This document shows, piece by piece, positions 46,892 to 57,334 of a DNA stretch of 64,000 bases. The notes beneath the pieces are model-generated. The model saw only the letters and a list, made by a program, of their open reading frames with translations, made no database searches and was not told the DNA's origin. The stretch spans positions 1 through 64,000 of the forward strand of contig NZ_QKRB01000053.1 of NCBI RefSeq assembly GCF_003233845.1, written 5' to 3'. The position numbers and the translations under genes are program-made. The DNA is from Paenibacillus sambharensis. Its GTDB lineage: Bacteria; Bacillota; Bacilli; Paenibacillales; Paenibacillaceae. The stretch's first letter is position 1, and the number at the start of each line of letters is the position of its first letter.

Positions 46892-49800
46892 TTAGGTCGA
46901 CTCTTCTCCAGACTTGGATTCCAGCTTGTTCTTCCAGCGGGCCAGCAGCATCCGGACGTCCTCCGTCCGAATCGGCTTGCTCAGACAATCATGCATGCCT
47001 GCAGGCATATCCGTAACTTCCCCCTTCGTCTGCGGGATGGCCGTAAGCCCTACGAAGATCGGCAGCCTGTGGGCCGGAAGCAGGTCGGTAATGAGTCCGA
47101 CCGCCTTTACGCCATCCATAACAGGCATCTGGATATCGGCGAACACCAGATCATAACGGCTGCGGAGCATATGCTCGACCGCTTCTATCCCATTCTCAAC
47201 CACATCCGCCTGCAAGCCTAATCTGCTGAGAATGCGCAAAAAGAACTGCTGTTGGGCCGGGTTATCTTCGGCAAGAAGTATGCGAAGCTTGGGCTGGCCT
47301 TCCCATTGCCCGTCAGCTGCTGCCGGCATTTCGGAGCCAAACAGCTGCAGACTTCCACTGCCTTTCCTGCTGCTATCGTACACAGGAAGCTCTTCCTCTG
47401 AAGCTTCCGTGCACACGGACTGCTGATTGGAGATGAAATGCAGCGTGAACGTGGAGCCCATGCCCTCCTCGCTGTCAACCGTAACATGGCCGCCCATTAA
47501 TTCCGCCAGCCGCTTGCTGATCGCAAGCCCCAGGCCTGTTCCGCCGTATTTGCGGTTGATCTCAGGATGGAGCTGAGAGAAGGATTGAAACAGATCACCA
47601 AGCTTGTTAGCCGGTATTCCGATACCCGTATCTTCAATCGCCACCCTGACGACCGTTCCTTCCTCCAGCTCCAGGGGCTCGCATTCCACCTTGATCCGCA
47701 CGTACCCCTTCTCTGTAAACTTGATGGCATTGCCAATCAGGTTAATGAGAATCTGGCGGAGCCTTGTCCCGTCTCCTTGAAGCTCACGGGGTGTTCCGTC
47801 CTTGATGTGATAGCTAAGCTCGAGCCCCTTCTTCTCAGCGAGCGGCCTGAGCAGCTGCACCGTCTCATTCAGGACTTCGTCAATATCGAACGGCTCGTCG
47901 ATCAGAACAAGCTTCCCCGCCTCCATCATACTGTAGTCCAGAATGCCGTTTATCATATGCAGCAGGGTATCTCCGCTCGTATGGATTATTTCCGTATATT
48001 CACGCTGCTCTTCGGTCAGCTCGGTTTCGAGCAGCAGATCGGCCATTCCAAGAATGCCGTTCATCGGCGTACGTATCTCGTGACTCATCATAGCCAGAAA
48101 CTCCGACTTCGCCTGATCCGCCTTCTCGGCACGTTCCTTGGCGTACATGATTTCCCGCTCATTCGTTATATCGCGGAACACAACCACAACACCCATCACA
48201 GCCTGACTGTCCAGCTTGTCATTGATCGGGCTTACCTGATACTCAGCCAGAAAGCTCGTACCGTCCTTGCGCCAGAATACCTCGTCGGATACCAGCCGCA
48301 CCATTCCGTCCTGGAGAGTAGCGTAGACCGGGCAGGCCTCGAACGGATAAGAGGTTCCGTCCGCTTTTGTATGATGGATTAGATAATGATTCACTTTGCC
48401 GATCAGCTCATGGGCTGCGAAGCCGAGGATCCGCTCGGCTGCCGGGTTGACAAACATCGTTCTGCCGTATTGGTCCATGCCATATATGCCCTCAGATACC
48501 GAGTTCAATATAAGGCTGTGACGGTGGCTCAGCGTTTCAATCTGTTCAATATAACGCGTCCGTTCCGTTATATCGTGGAGGATACCAAAGACGCCTACGA
48601 CCTGCCCCTTCACCACAATCGGCACTTTGGTCACCCCGCACATGACCTGGCGTCTGTCCTTGCGAATGATGCGCATCTCATACCGCTGGGGCTCCCCCCC
48701 GCTTGCCTTCCTGAAGAACTGCTCCGCCCGCTCATAATCATCGGGATGCAGCAGGCTGCGGAAGGAAGGCAGCTCTAGCAGTTCCTGCCTGTTATACCCT
48801 GTCAGCTCCTCAAAGCTTGGGTTAGCCGATGTATACCGGCCTTCCAGGTCATAAGAGAACACACTCGCCGGGTTATATTCGAACAGGGATCTGTAGCGCT
48901 CTTCACTCTCGCGTATCCGGTCCTCAAGCAGCCGCTGCTCCGTTACATCCTGGACGGTTCCAATAAGGTTGACCGCCGTGCCGTCAGGAGCCCGCTCCAG
49001 AGTGGCCTGTGCATGAATTACGCGTTCCTCATCCTCACCGATGACGATGCGGTATTCCGTCTCGTAAACACTGCTATTAAGGGAATCGTTCAGCGTACTG
49101 CGAACCCGCTCGCGGTCTTCCGGATGCACAGCTGAGAAGAAACGTTCCAACTGGAAAGGCCCCTGCCCCTCCAGCCGAAAGATCCTTCGCATCTCCTCCG
49201 AGCATGTCCACAAGCCTGCCTGAACATCCCAGTTCCACGACCCTAGATTAGCCAGCTGCTGTGCCTTCGCGAGATTGTTCTCGCTGTGGCGCAGCTGCTC
49301 CTCCCTGTGCTTCCGCGCGGTAACATCACGGCCTATTCCCAGATAATAGGGCGTGCTGCCGTCCCCATTTTCAATCACCTTGATCGTGGTCTCAAACCAC
49401 CTGTAGGTACCATCCTTGTGCCTGACCCTGAGCTCGTAGATGCTGCCATCCGAATAATCCTTCCCCACAATATTCGTTGGATCATCAAAAAGCGTACGGA
49501 TATCCATATCCACCAGCTCCGATGCTTCATAACCAAGCAGCTGTGTTGCCGAAGGAGAGATGTACAGAAGCTTACCGTCCGGAGAACTGTATGTAATAAT
49601 ATCCTGTGCATGTTCTGTAATAATCCGCAGCAGTATTTCCGGTTCTCTAACCGGATCCAGGCCAGCGTTTCCGGCCATCTGCACTTCCTTAATGAATATG
49701 TAGCAGCCGAGAGCTTCTTCCCCGTCCCGGACAGGAAGCTGCTCTGTCATAACGTCAATAAGGCTTCCGTCGGCCCGCTGCAGACGAGCCCATCCATCTT

Positions 49801-50056
49801 GTACAATCCCGTTCCGTTCATCTGCGTTCTTCCTGCCGCCACCATATATCGTCACAAACAGCTGCTGCAGCCTTAAGGAGGAGAACGCTTCTTCCGTATA
49901 GCCGGTTAACTGCACAGCTGCCGTGTTAGCGGCAAAGATTGTCCCTTCGTGATCCGCAATCAGGATCGCTTGGGAATGATCCCGGAATAAAGAGGCAAAC
50001 AAATTGCCCTGTCTCGCTAATTCCCGTAAACGCTCTGTCTGCTGTTTCTCAGCCAT
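46892..50056 (-). CDS. Cytoplasmic hybrid histidine kinase with five PAS domains and a receiver
   Basis: About 1054 residues with no membrane helix. Five successive PAS/PAC units cover about residues 15-635 (for example ILIADHEGTIFAANTAAVQLTGY and NPASVFSYDLEGRYTSANPSF). HisKA has MSHEIRTPMNGILGM near residue 655. The ATPase domain has NLIGNAIKFT, DTGIGI and GGTGLGLAIS. A C-terminal receiver (about 925-1045) has LLAEDNPAQQ, DLVFADIQMPVMDG and SKPI. No HPt domain is present, so phosphate must pass through another protein. ATG at 50056 follows GTGGGGAG. It lies downstream of the kinase at 50125 on the same strand. Confidence 0.9.
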   Translation of the reverse strand: MAEKQQTERLRELARQGNLFASLFRDHSQAILIADHEGTIFAANTAAVQLTGYTEEAFSSLRLQQLFVTIYGGGRKNADERNGIVQDGWARLQRADGSLIDVMTEQLPVRDGEEALGCYIFIKEVQMAGNAGLDPVREPEILLRIITEHAQDIITYSSPDGKLLYISPSATQLLGYEASELVDMDIRTLFDDPTNIVGKDYSDGSIYELRVRHKDGTYRWFETTIKVIENGDGSTPYYLGIGRDVTARKHREEQLRHSENNLAKAQQLANLGSWNWDVQAGLWTCSEEMRRIFRLEGQGPFQLERFFSAVHPEDRERVRSTLNDSLNSSVYETEYRIVIGEDEERVIHAQATLERAPDGTAVNLIGTVQDVTEQRLLEDRIRESEERYRSLFEYNPASVFSYDLEGRYTSANPSFEELTGYNRQELLELPSFRSLLHPDDYERAEQFFRKASGGEPQRYEMRIIRKDRRQVMCGVTKVPIVVKGQVVGVFGILHDITERTRYIEQIETLSHRHSLILNSVSEGIYGMDQYGRTMFVNPAAERILGFAAHELIGKVNHYLIHHTKADGTSYPFEACPVYATLQDGMVRLVSDEVFWRKDGTSFLAEYQVSPINDKLDSQAVMGVVVVFRDITNEREIMYAKERAEKADQAKSEFLAMMSHEIRTPMNGILGMADLLLETELTEEQREYTEIIHTSGDTLLHMINGILDYSMMEAGKLVLIDEPFDIDEVLNETVQLLRPLAEKKGLELSYHIKDGTPRELQGDGTRLRQILINLIGNAIKFTEKGYVRIKVECEPLELEEGTVVRVAIEDTGIGIPANKLGDLFQSFSQLHPEINRKYGGTGLGLAISKRLAELMGGHVTVDSEEGMGSTFTLHFISNQQSVCTEASEEELPVYDSSRKGSGSLQLFGSEMPAAADGQWEGQPKLRILLAEDNPAQQQFFLRILSRLGLQADVVENGIEAVEHMLRSRYDLVFADIQMPVMDGVKAVGLITDLLPAHRLPIFVGLTAIPQTKGEVTDMPAGMHDCLSKPIRTEDVRMLLARWKNKLESKSGEEST

Positions 50057-50124
50057 ATGACTCCCCACCCGTTAACTCAGCTTTTCCGTCCTGTTATCGA
50101 ACTCGCAGGATCTATTACCCATAT

Positions 50125-51372
50125 TTAGCGGGTTTGAAATTTCAAGAGGCATTCTGTACCGAGCCCCGGCCTGGAACGTATCGTCAACCTTCCATTCATC
50201 GCCCGGATCAGACTGATGACGACCATCAAACCCAGCCCGGTACCTTTCTCCTTCGTCGTGAAGAAGGGCAGTCCGATTCTTGCCAGCTCCTTATCCGTCA
50301 TGCCGATACCTGTATCTTTAATCCGAATCCCCACACTGCCGCTATCATCCCGCCAGGTCTCGATCAACAGCCTGCCGCCGTTCGGCATGGCTTCTACCGC
50401 GTTCTTGATAATGTTATACAAGCACTGCTGAAGCTTACGGGAATCTCCGAGTATTGGCAGCACACCTTCTGAATGGTGATCAATCCGAAATTCAATCCCG
50501 GATTGCTCTGCAAGCGGAATGGCCCAGGGCTTGATGTTCTCAATCTCCTGTACGGCATCCAGCTGACGGATCTCGTCAACCGCCGGCTTTGCGAAATGAA
50601 GATAATCTGTAACAACATGGTTTGCCTGCTCAATCCCCTTGATCGCCTGGTCCCGGTAGAGCTCGAACTGCTCGGCCGAAAGTTCCCTCTTATTCAACAG
50701 CTGGAGGAAACCCAAAGCGGAAGTCAGCGGATTTCGGACCTCATGGGAAATGGAGGCCGCAAGCTGGCCTACCATCTGATATTTTTCTATATTGAGCTGT
50801 TCTTCCTGCTGACGCTGCTGATTAGCAACCAGATGAGTAACAACAGTCAGAGCCGCTGCCGCCAGATAAGTGCCGGTCACAGCCAGCAGCAGCTCGCCTG
50901 CACTTAACTCCGGATTCGCCCCAAGAAGTCTATACAGCCCAAAGTATAACGTCAGCATGGCGATTGTCCGCATAAGCTTGTGAGATAAGCGTTCAGCCAG
51001 CCACCCCCGCTCTCCCGCCAGCCACCCGGCCGCTGCCAGCACAAATGAGGCTGCTCCAGCAGCGTAAGCTTCATTAACATCGAGAACAAAATTACCGATA
51101 TTAAATAGTATCCAGGTCACAACCGCCGGCAGGGTCCCTTCATACATAAGTGCAAAGGTTAAGCAGAGCGGTATGGAATAGACGACATATAAGGCTGGGC
51201 TTGGTTCCATTGCGATGTAATAAAAGAAAGATAATACCAGCAAGCCGCTAAGCAGCATGCTCCGGTTAAGACGGCGTCCTTCCATCCGGGGGGACAGAAA
51301 CAAGTAAATCAGGCTGGCGGCCATTAAACAAAGCAGGCCGTTTACTTCATGAGCCAGGATCATTGGTGTCAA
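50125..51372 (-). CDS. Membrane sensor histidine kinase
   Basis: About 415 residues. Roughly six membrane helices fill residues 5-195. HisKA then shows GQLAASISHEVRNPLTSALGFLQLL, and the ATPase has LYNIIKNAVEAMPNGG, DTGIGM and KEKGTGLGLMVV. The layout recalls sporulation kinases such as KinB or KinD, but no receiver or ligand is named by the sequence. The start is uncertain: TTG at 51372 lies 11 bases after GGAGG, ATG at 51363 lies further away, and the frame is open to 51459. It is divergent from the hybrid kinase at 51551. Confidence 0.85.
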   Translation of the reverse strand: MTPMILAHEVNGLLCLMAASLIYLFLSPRMEGRRLNRSMLLSGLLVLSFFYYIAMEPSPALYVVYSIPLCLTFALMYEGTLPAVVTWILFNIGNFVLDVNEAYAAGAASFVLAAAGWLAGERGWLAERLSHKLMRTIAMLTLYFGLYRLLGANPELSAGELLLAVTGTYLAAAALTVVTHLVANQQRQQEEQLNIEKYQMVGQLAASISHEVRNPLTSALGFLQLLNKRELSAEQFELYRDQAIKGIEQANHVVTDYLHFAKPAVDEIRQLDAVQEIENIKPWAIPLAEQSGIEFRIDHHSEGVLPILGDSRKLQQCLYNIIKNAVEAMPNGGRLLIETWRDDSGSVGIRIKDTGIGMTDKELARIGLPFFTTKEKGTGLGLMVVISLIRAMNGRLTIRSRPGLGTECLLKFQTR

Positions 51373-51550
51373 TAGAATTCTTTCCTCCGTCCGAAAGCGT
51401 GACAATTTTACTACTATTTTACTATATTCTCTGCCAAAACAACAGTATATCTGCGGCAAGCCATTGTGCTGCGGAGCCCGCTTCTAAAGCGAAATTATAC
51501 AGATCCTGTGACACATGACATATCTTCTATTAGAAAAGGTGGCGTTAAAC

Positions 51551-54500
51551 TTGTTTCGATCCATTCGTTCCAAGATGACAGCAGTCGTTCTCCTCTCAAC
51601 CGTCCTGGTATTATGCAGCGCCGGACTCGCCAACTATTATCTGGCCAGGTATGAGCTCACCGAGCAGCTTGAGAGCAACAGCCTCAGCGCTGTATTGGAC
51701 ACCGCCAGCAGCTTGTCCAACTATCTGGAGCTGCAGCTCGTCAAGGGTGAAACCATGGGCAGAACCGACGTCATCCGTCACGGTACTATGGAAGAGAAAT
51801 TTGCGTACCTGAACGCAGAGCTCGACCAGGACAGACAAGCTGTCATCAGTGCGGGACTGGCCCAGCCTAACGGCACCTTGAGCCTGTCTAACGGCTACAC
51901 CCGGCAGCTGGGCGACAGCATACAGTTCCGTCAAGCACTTGGCGGCAGTCCTTCCTTTAGCGACCCCGTATTCGACGAATCGGACCGCTATGTCATCAAT
52001 CTCTACATACCCGTGAAAAATCTGTCCGGCAGCGTAGACAGCATTCTCTTCTTCTCGCTCGATGCCATGAAACTGTTCGAGCAGCAGCTTCAATCGATCA
52101 AGCCGCAGGCTGCCAGAAGGGTTATGCTTGTGGATGAGAGTGCCAATGTGCTCTACCACTCCAATCCTGAATACATCCGCAACCGGAACTACTATGATGA
52201 ATATGCTGCCCAGGCCTTGCAGCTCAAGCAGCTGTTCGCTGCACCTTACGGGGTTGTAGATCTTGATCTTGGGTATTCAACCAAAACCTTCTATGCCATT
52301 GTTCCGGGCAGCAGCTGGTCACTCGCCTATTCCATAACCACCAAAGATTTCTATAAACCGCTTCACAATCTGTTCTGGACAACGCTGTCGGCTGCGGTTA
52401 TATGCGGATTGATCCTGTTTATCATTGTGTACTGGTCCTTCCACCGGGTTATCATGCAGCGGGTCCGCCAGATTCTCACAGCTACAGACAAGGTTGCAAG
52501 GGGCAATTTCACGCTCCCCCCCATTGAGATCCAGACCATGGATGAGCTGGGCCAGCTGGCCTGCTCCGTGAACGATATGGCAAGAAGCCTGAGAGGCATG
52601 TTTGAACCTTTCGAAACGTTCATCCACCGTAACCATTACGCCATGATTGTAACGGACGCGGATTACCGGGTCAGCCTTTTTAACAGCAGAGCCGAAGAGA
52701 TGCTAGGTTACAGAGCGGATGATGTGGTTGATGCCGAAACCCCCATGCTGTGGCTGGATCCGCAAGAGCTGGCACAGCGGATAGACAATACCCGTGACCT
52801 GAAGGGTGAGGAGCTTACGCCCGCCGCATTCTTCGCGCGGACAGCCGGACAATCGGCTGAGGAAGAAGAGTGGACCTGGATCGCAAGCGACGGCCGCCGG
52901 ATACCGGTGCATGTCAATGTGACCGAGATGACACATCCAGACGGCCAAACCAAAGGTTACGTCATTGTCGCGCGCGATGTTACGGCATACAAGGAAACGG
53001 TCGTGTCCCGGGACCAGATGCTAAGCATCGTCGACTCGGCACATGACTTTATCGCCTGTCTGCGCGCAGACGGCGCCATGTTCTTCATTAATGATGCCGG
53101 CATGCGGTTTCTCGGCATCCCGGAGCTGACCGACAGGAACCGCAATCTGAAGCAGTACATCAGCCCGGAGAGCGCTTATAATCTTGAGGAAGCCTTCCAG
53201 TCTGCAGACCGTGAAGGATACTGGGAGCATGAGGTGGAATATATCGGCGCAGACGGCTCGGTCACGACGATGTCCCAGTCACTCGTGGTTCAGCATGCCA
53301 AAGATGAACCCTATTATTTTACAATCATACGGGATATTAGCGAGCAGAAGAAAATCCAGCAGCAGCTGCTTGAAGCTAATCAGGCCAAAAGTATGTTTCT
53401 CGCGCGCATGAGTCATGAAATTCGGACCCCGCTTAACGGCATAATCGGGTTATCCCATCTGATGCAGCGCACACCGCTTACGGTTACGCAAAGTGAATAT
53501 ATGCAAAATATTATGGAGTCCTCCGACTCACTCCTGAGGATCATCAACGATATTCTTGATTTCTCCAAGGTGGAGGCCGATCAGCTGACGCTTACCAAGG
53601 CGCCTTTCTCCCTTCAGCATACGATTCACCGCCTGTGCGGGTCGGCAAGTGTTCTGCTTGGCTATAAGCCGGTGGATGTTCTTATCGATATCTCTCCAGA
53701 CCTGCCTGCTGCACTTGTTGGCGATGAAAGCAGACTGAATCAAGTGCTGCTTAATTTGCTCAGTAATGCCATCAAGTTTACGGACCAAGGGACAATCCGG
53801 CTTGGCGTATCAGTAACCGGCCACCAGGAAGCATCCGTGCTGCTGACCTTTACGGTCACCGATACCGGAATTGGCATCTCAGAGGAGCAGCTCCAGCACC
53901 TGTTCCAGCCATTCGTGCAGATAGACGGCTCTATGTCGCGGAAATACGGCGGCACTGGCCTTGGGCTGGCTATTACCAGGCGGCTGGTGGACCGGATGGG
54001 CGGAGAACTTACGGTGATCAGCAGACTTGATGTAGGCAGCGAGTTCCGGTTCACCCTGCCATTCAGCACAGCGGCTGATACGACAGGTATGAGACTTCAC
54101 CGGGCAAATCTTGACGTCCTGGTTGTCGAAGATAACGCCGAGGCACGCGATAATCTTGCCGTCACAGCCGCCGGCTGCTCCGGCCGGGTAATGGCGGCAG
54201 CCAGCTGGTCCGAAGCGTTTCATAAGCTGCGTGACTCATCACCGCCTGATGTGCTGCTGCTCGATATGGAAGCAGAGGACATGTTTGGCGAGGATACATG
54301 GTTCAATATGAGCCGTATGACCCGCCAGCAAGAGGTTAGCACAGTGCTGTATACCTCCTTAAACGGCAGGCACGCCATTGAGCAGCTGGATGAACAGTGG
54401 AAGCCCGATGCCGTAATGGTTAAGCCGTTGAGCCCTTTAGCCTTGCATCAGGTGCTGCTTAATATCGAGGAGAGGCGGCTGAACGGCAGTACGGATACGC

Positions 54501-55330
54501 CAATATCCGATCATGCGGTACAGCGGCTAGCTAACGCAGAGACCAGGCATATCCTGGTGGTTGAGGATAATCTGATTAACCAGATGGTTACAAGACAGCT
54601 GCTGGAGGAACGGGGGCTGCGTGTCACGGTGGCGGGCGATGGCTATGAGGCGCTGGAGCTGCTGAAGACAGACCTGTTTGATCTTACCTTTATGGATATG
54701 CATATGCCGGGTCTCGATGGAATTGAAACAACCAGGCGGATCCGCACACTGGCAGAATTCGATAACATGCCTATTATTGCCTTAACTGCGGATACGACTC
54801 TTGATGGCCGGGAAGCTTGTCTGAGGTCGGGCATGAATGATGTTCTGACTAAGCCGCTTCAGCCGGAAATTCTGGTGCAGGCTGTAAGCCGATGGCTGCC
54901 GGGCGGCGGCATCCCGTCTGAAGAAGTTATTCAGGACTTGGCTTCAGCAGGCAGGCCGCATGACATGACGTCATCCAGGTTTCAGGATATTCAGGCCCAT
55001 CCCGCCATCTTCAATCCGTCGGCCGCTCTGCATCTGCTGGATGGCAAGGAAGAGCTTCTCCTGCAGCTGCTCACCTCCTTCCGTCAGCAGTACGGCGATG
55101 CAGCCGACCGGATAGAATCTTATCTGCAAGAGCAGGATTTAGCAACTGCACGCCGGCTTGCCCACTCGCTGCGCGGTGCAGCCGGGAGCCTTGCTGCCGG
55201 GGCAGTCTCCCGTACCGCCGGCAGGCTGGAAACGGCCATCGAACGTCAGGATTCGGCATTTTTCCCTCAGCTCATTCACGAATTAAGGACGGATATATCA
55301 ACTTTCGACAATATTATTGCAAAAATTTGA
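51551..55330 (+). CDS. Membrane hybrid histidine kinase with two receivers and HPt
   Basis: About 1259 residues. In order: TM1 (10-30), an extracytoplasmic Cache-like sensor (35-275), TM2 (275-300), HAMP (about 297-350), PAS (355-475), PAS (483-597), HisKA with MSHEIRTPLNGIIGL near 620, ATPase with NLLSNAIKFT and GGTGLGLAIT (720-840). Then receiver 1 (LVVEDNAEA, DVLLLDME), receiver 2 (LVVEDNLIN, LTFMDMHMPG, TKPL) and an HPt domain with AHSLRGAAGSL. It is a complete phosphorelay in one chain. TTG at 51551, eight bases after AAGGTGG, is the likely start; a longer frame begins at 51515. Confidence 0.9.
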   Translation: MFRSIRSKMTAVVLLSTVLVLCSAGLANYYLARYELTEQLESNSLSAVLDTASSLSNYLELQLVKGETMGRTDVIRHGTMEEKFAYLNAELDQDRQAVISAGLAQPNGTLSLSNGYTRQLGDSIQFRQALGGSPSFSDPVFDESDRYVINLYIPVKNLSGSVDSILFFSLDAMKLFEQQLQSIKPQAARRVMLVDESANVLYHSNPEYIRNRNYYDEYAAQALQLKQLFAAPYGVVDLDLGYSTKTFYAIVPGSSWSLAYSITTKDFYKPLHNLFWTTLSAAVICGLILFIIVYWSFHRVIMQRVRQILTATDKVARGNFTLPPIEIQTMDELGQLACSVNDMARSLRGMFEPFETFIHRNHYAMIVTDADYRVSLFNSRAEEMLGYRADDVVDAETPMLWLDPQELAQRIDNTRDLKGEELTPAAFFARTAGQSAEEEEWTWIASDGRRIPVHVNVTEMTHPDGQTKGYVIVARDVTAYKETVVSRDQMLSIVDSAHDFIACLRADGAMFFINDAGMRFLGIPELTDRNRNLKQYISPESAYNLEEAFQSADREGYWEHEVEYIGADGSVTTMSQSLVVQHAKDEPYYFTIIRDISEQKKIQQQLLEANQAKSMFLARMSHEIRTPLNGIIGLSHLMQRTPLTVTQSEYMQNIMESSDSLLRIINDILDFSKVEADQLTLTKAPFSLQHTIHRLCGSASVLLGYKPVDVLIDISPDLPAALVGDESRLNQVLLNLLSNAIKFTDQGTIRLGVSVTGHQEASVLLTFTVTDTGIGISEEQLQHLFQPFVQIDGSMSRKYGGTGLGLAITRRLVDRMGGELTVISRLDVGSEFRFTLPFSTAADTTGMRLHRANLDVLVVEDNAEARDNLAVTAAGCSGRVMAAASWSEAFHKLRDSSPPDVLLLDMEAEDMFGEDTWFNMSRMTRQQEVSTVLYTSLNGRHAIEQLDEQWKPDAVMVKPLSPLALHQVLLNIEERRLNGSTDTPISDHAVQRLANAETRHILVVEDNLINQMVTRQLLEERGLRVTVAGDGYEALELLKTDLFDLTFMDMHMPGLDGIETTRRIRTLAEFDNMPIIALTADTTLDGREACLRSGMNDVLTKPLQPEILVQAVSRWLPGGGIPSEEVIQDLASAGRPHDMTSSRFQDIQAHPAIFNPSAALHLLDGKEELLLQLLTSFRQQYGDAADRIESYLQEQDLATARRLAHSLRGAAGSLAAGAVSRTAGRLETAIERQDSAFFPQLIHELRTDISTFDNIIAKI

Positions 55331-55455
55331 TAATCGACAAAAACGGAAATAGACTTCCAGCCCTGCACGAGCTATAATCTGGTTAGCGGTAAAATTATTA
55401 ACAAAGTGTTTCATTTTTTAATAAATCGCTCACATATTTAGGCAGGTGCGACCTC

Positions 55456-56151
55456 ATGATGAGAATATTAATTATCGAAGATGACAAGATTTTTGGAGAG
55501 ATGCTGAGTTTATATCTTACTGGAGAGAACTTTGAGGTGAAGCATGTCGAAACCGCCCGGGACGGGCTTGCGGCAGTCACCTCCTACCAGCCCGGAGTCA
55601 TCCTGCTTGACCTGGTGCTGCCCGATGGAGACGGGGCAGATCTCTGTGTACAAATCCGCAGTATCACACAGGCTCCGATTATCGTCGTTTCCATGAAGTC
55701 GAACGTCAGTGAGAAGATCAAGGTCCTCACGGCGGGTGCAGACGATTATATGTGCAAACCGTTCAGCATGCAGGAGCTTAAAGCCCGGATTGAAACAATC
55801 TGGCGTCGTTTCCAGGCGAATCCCGCGATGCAGACCAGCCTTCAGCAGGCACCCGAGGCTCCACTCGAACGAATTCAGATCGATCATGAGCGGCGTACCA
55901 TCGTCATTGATGGACAGCATCAGGAAACTACCTATTCCGGCTTCGAAATCATGCGGATGTTCTGCCAGAACCCAAGCCGTGTCTTCAGCCGGGAAGAACT
56001 GATCAACGCACTGCGGGGTGTGGATTCCTATATCAACGACCGGGCGATTGACGTGCATGTTACCAATCTCCGCAAGAAGATTGAGGTCAATCCGAAGGAA
56101 CCGAAGCACATCAAGACGGTATGGGGCGTTGGTTACAAGTTTGTTCCCTGA
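55456..56151 (+). CDS. OmpR/PhoB-family response regulator
   Basis: A 231-residue regulator. The receiver domain (about 1-115) shows LIIEDD, the phospho-acceptor Asp in VILLDLVLPDGDG, SMKS and CKPFSMQELKAR. The winged-helix DNA-binding domain (130-230) shows FEIMRMFCQNPSRVFSREELI, NDRAIDVHVTNLRKKIE and IKTVWGVGYKF. It follows the HPt-bearing hybrid kinase in the same direction, so it is the natural output partner, by position. A strong terminator follows. Confidence 0.93.
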   Translation: MMRILIIEDDKIFGEMLSLYLTGENFEVKHVETARDGLAAVTSYQPGVILLDLVLPDGDGADLCVQIRSITQAPIIVVSMKSNVSEKIKVLTAGADDYMCKPFSMQELKARIETIWRRFQANPAMQTSLQQAPEAPLERIQIDHERRTIVIDGQHQETTYSGFEIMRMFCQNPSRVFSREELINALRGVDSYINDRAIDVHVTNLRKKIEVNPKEPKHIKTVWGVGYKFVP

Positions 56152-56179
56152 CATCTGCCACGGACCGGGCAGGGCCGCA

Positions 56180-56220
56180 GGCGGTATTCTCGCAGATAAA
56201 TGTGAGAATACCGCCTTTTT
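56180..56220 (+). terminator. Terminator of the response regulator gene
   Basis: GGCGGTATTCTC (56180-56191) pairs with GAGAATACCGCC (56204-56215) and is followed by TTTTTC. Confidence 0.93.
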
Positions 56221-56332
56221 CATGGGGAAACCACACAGCTTTTTAACACTTGTTTGATACCTAAGGTACAACTTTTCACAAACTTTTCTCCGATAATAGT
56301 AGTAAGCTACCTTTGAAATTAGGAGATGAGTT

Positions 56333-57307
56333 TTGGTGCATATAACGGATTTATCTACTGTCCCTCCCGAACAGGCTGCTGCCTCACGCCCTGTATACGG
56401 CACGATCGGCCAGCCGATTATCGAGCCCGGTACCGTGCTGTCCGCTGCCCTGCTCGAGGATATGAGGCGTCTTGGCATCCGCCATGCGGTGATCACGGAT
56501 GAGGAGACAAGGGACGTTCGGTTCGACGAGCTGATCGAATCCAAGCTGTGGATGCGGTATGTGCTGATAATGCGAAAGGTTTATTTGAACGCGACTTCAG
56601 GCGATTTTGCAGAATTTGAGCTGTTCGATGCAGCGATGTCCATTGTTGAACAGGCCCGGACCCGCTCCATGATTGTCCCCCTGCCAACGAGCTCTGTCCC
56701 CTGCGCTCTCCAGCCATTCGCACACGTCGTCAACGTTGCGATATGGGCTGCCCAGATCGGTGTCCACATAGACCTTCATGCAAGCAGTCTCGTTGATCTG
56801 ACAGTAGGGTGCCTGCTGCATGATATCGGTAAGCTGCTGACCGAACAGCAGAGCGAGCATGCTGAGGCCGGCTACCGGTTTGTGAAGCGGCAGTTCCCGC
56901 CGAGTTCCGATATACCGCATATTGTCCTGCAGCATCAGAACGTACCGATGGCGGGACTCCGCAGGTTCACGTTAGACAAGCCTTTCGTGGAGCTGACCCG
57001 GATCTGCCAAATGTGCAATTACCTGGATCACTTAAGCTGTGAGGGAGAGGCGATGCATTATGGCGCACTTGAAGTGCTGATGGCGCTGCATAACACTATG
57101 TTTACCGGAGATGAACTCCAGGCGCTTGTCCAGGTCGCACCCAAGTATATGCCCGGCAGCACAATCAAGGTCCATGACGGCCGCACGGCTGTTGTCGTCA
57201 AGCTGACCGAGCGTGCGGACAGGCCGATGCTCCGCTTCAGCGGCACCAGCACAATCGTGATGCCGGACGGCTTGTCCTCGATGCCCGCTTCACTGGTGAA
57301 GCCTTAA
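56333..57307 (+). CDS. Degenerate HD-GYP-like protein
   Basis: A 324-residue relative of the two HD-GYP proteins in this window. It keeps CLLHDIGKLLTEQ in the HD part and the C-terminal module (HDGRTAVVVKLTERADRP). At the position of HHE-DGSGYP it reads LQHQNVPMAGLRRF, so the GYP signature is gone. Activity on c-di-GMP is doubtful; binding without hydrolysis or another HD reaction is possible. Start is TTG at 56333 (AGGAG seven bases upstream) or the adjacent GTG at 56336. Confidence 0.75.
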   Translation: MVHITDLSTVPPEQAAASRPVYGTIGQPIIEPGTVLSAALLEDMRRLGIRHAVITDEETRDVRFDELIESKLWMRYVLIMRKVYLNATSGDFAEFELFDAAMSIVEQARTRSMIVPLPTSSVPCALQPFAHVVNVAIWAAQIGVHIDLHASSLVDLTVGCLLHDIGKLLTEQQSEHAEAGYRFVKRQFPPSSDIPHIVLQHQNVPMAGLRRFTLDKPFVELTRICQMCNYLDHLSCEGEAMHYGALEVLMALHNTMFTGDELQALVQVAPKYMPGSTIKVHDGRTAVVVKLTERADRPMLRFSGTSTIVMPDGLSSMPASLVKP

Positions 57308-57334
57308 CAGCGTGGATATGCCTGTAAACAAAGC

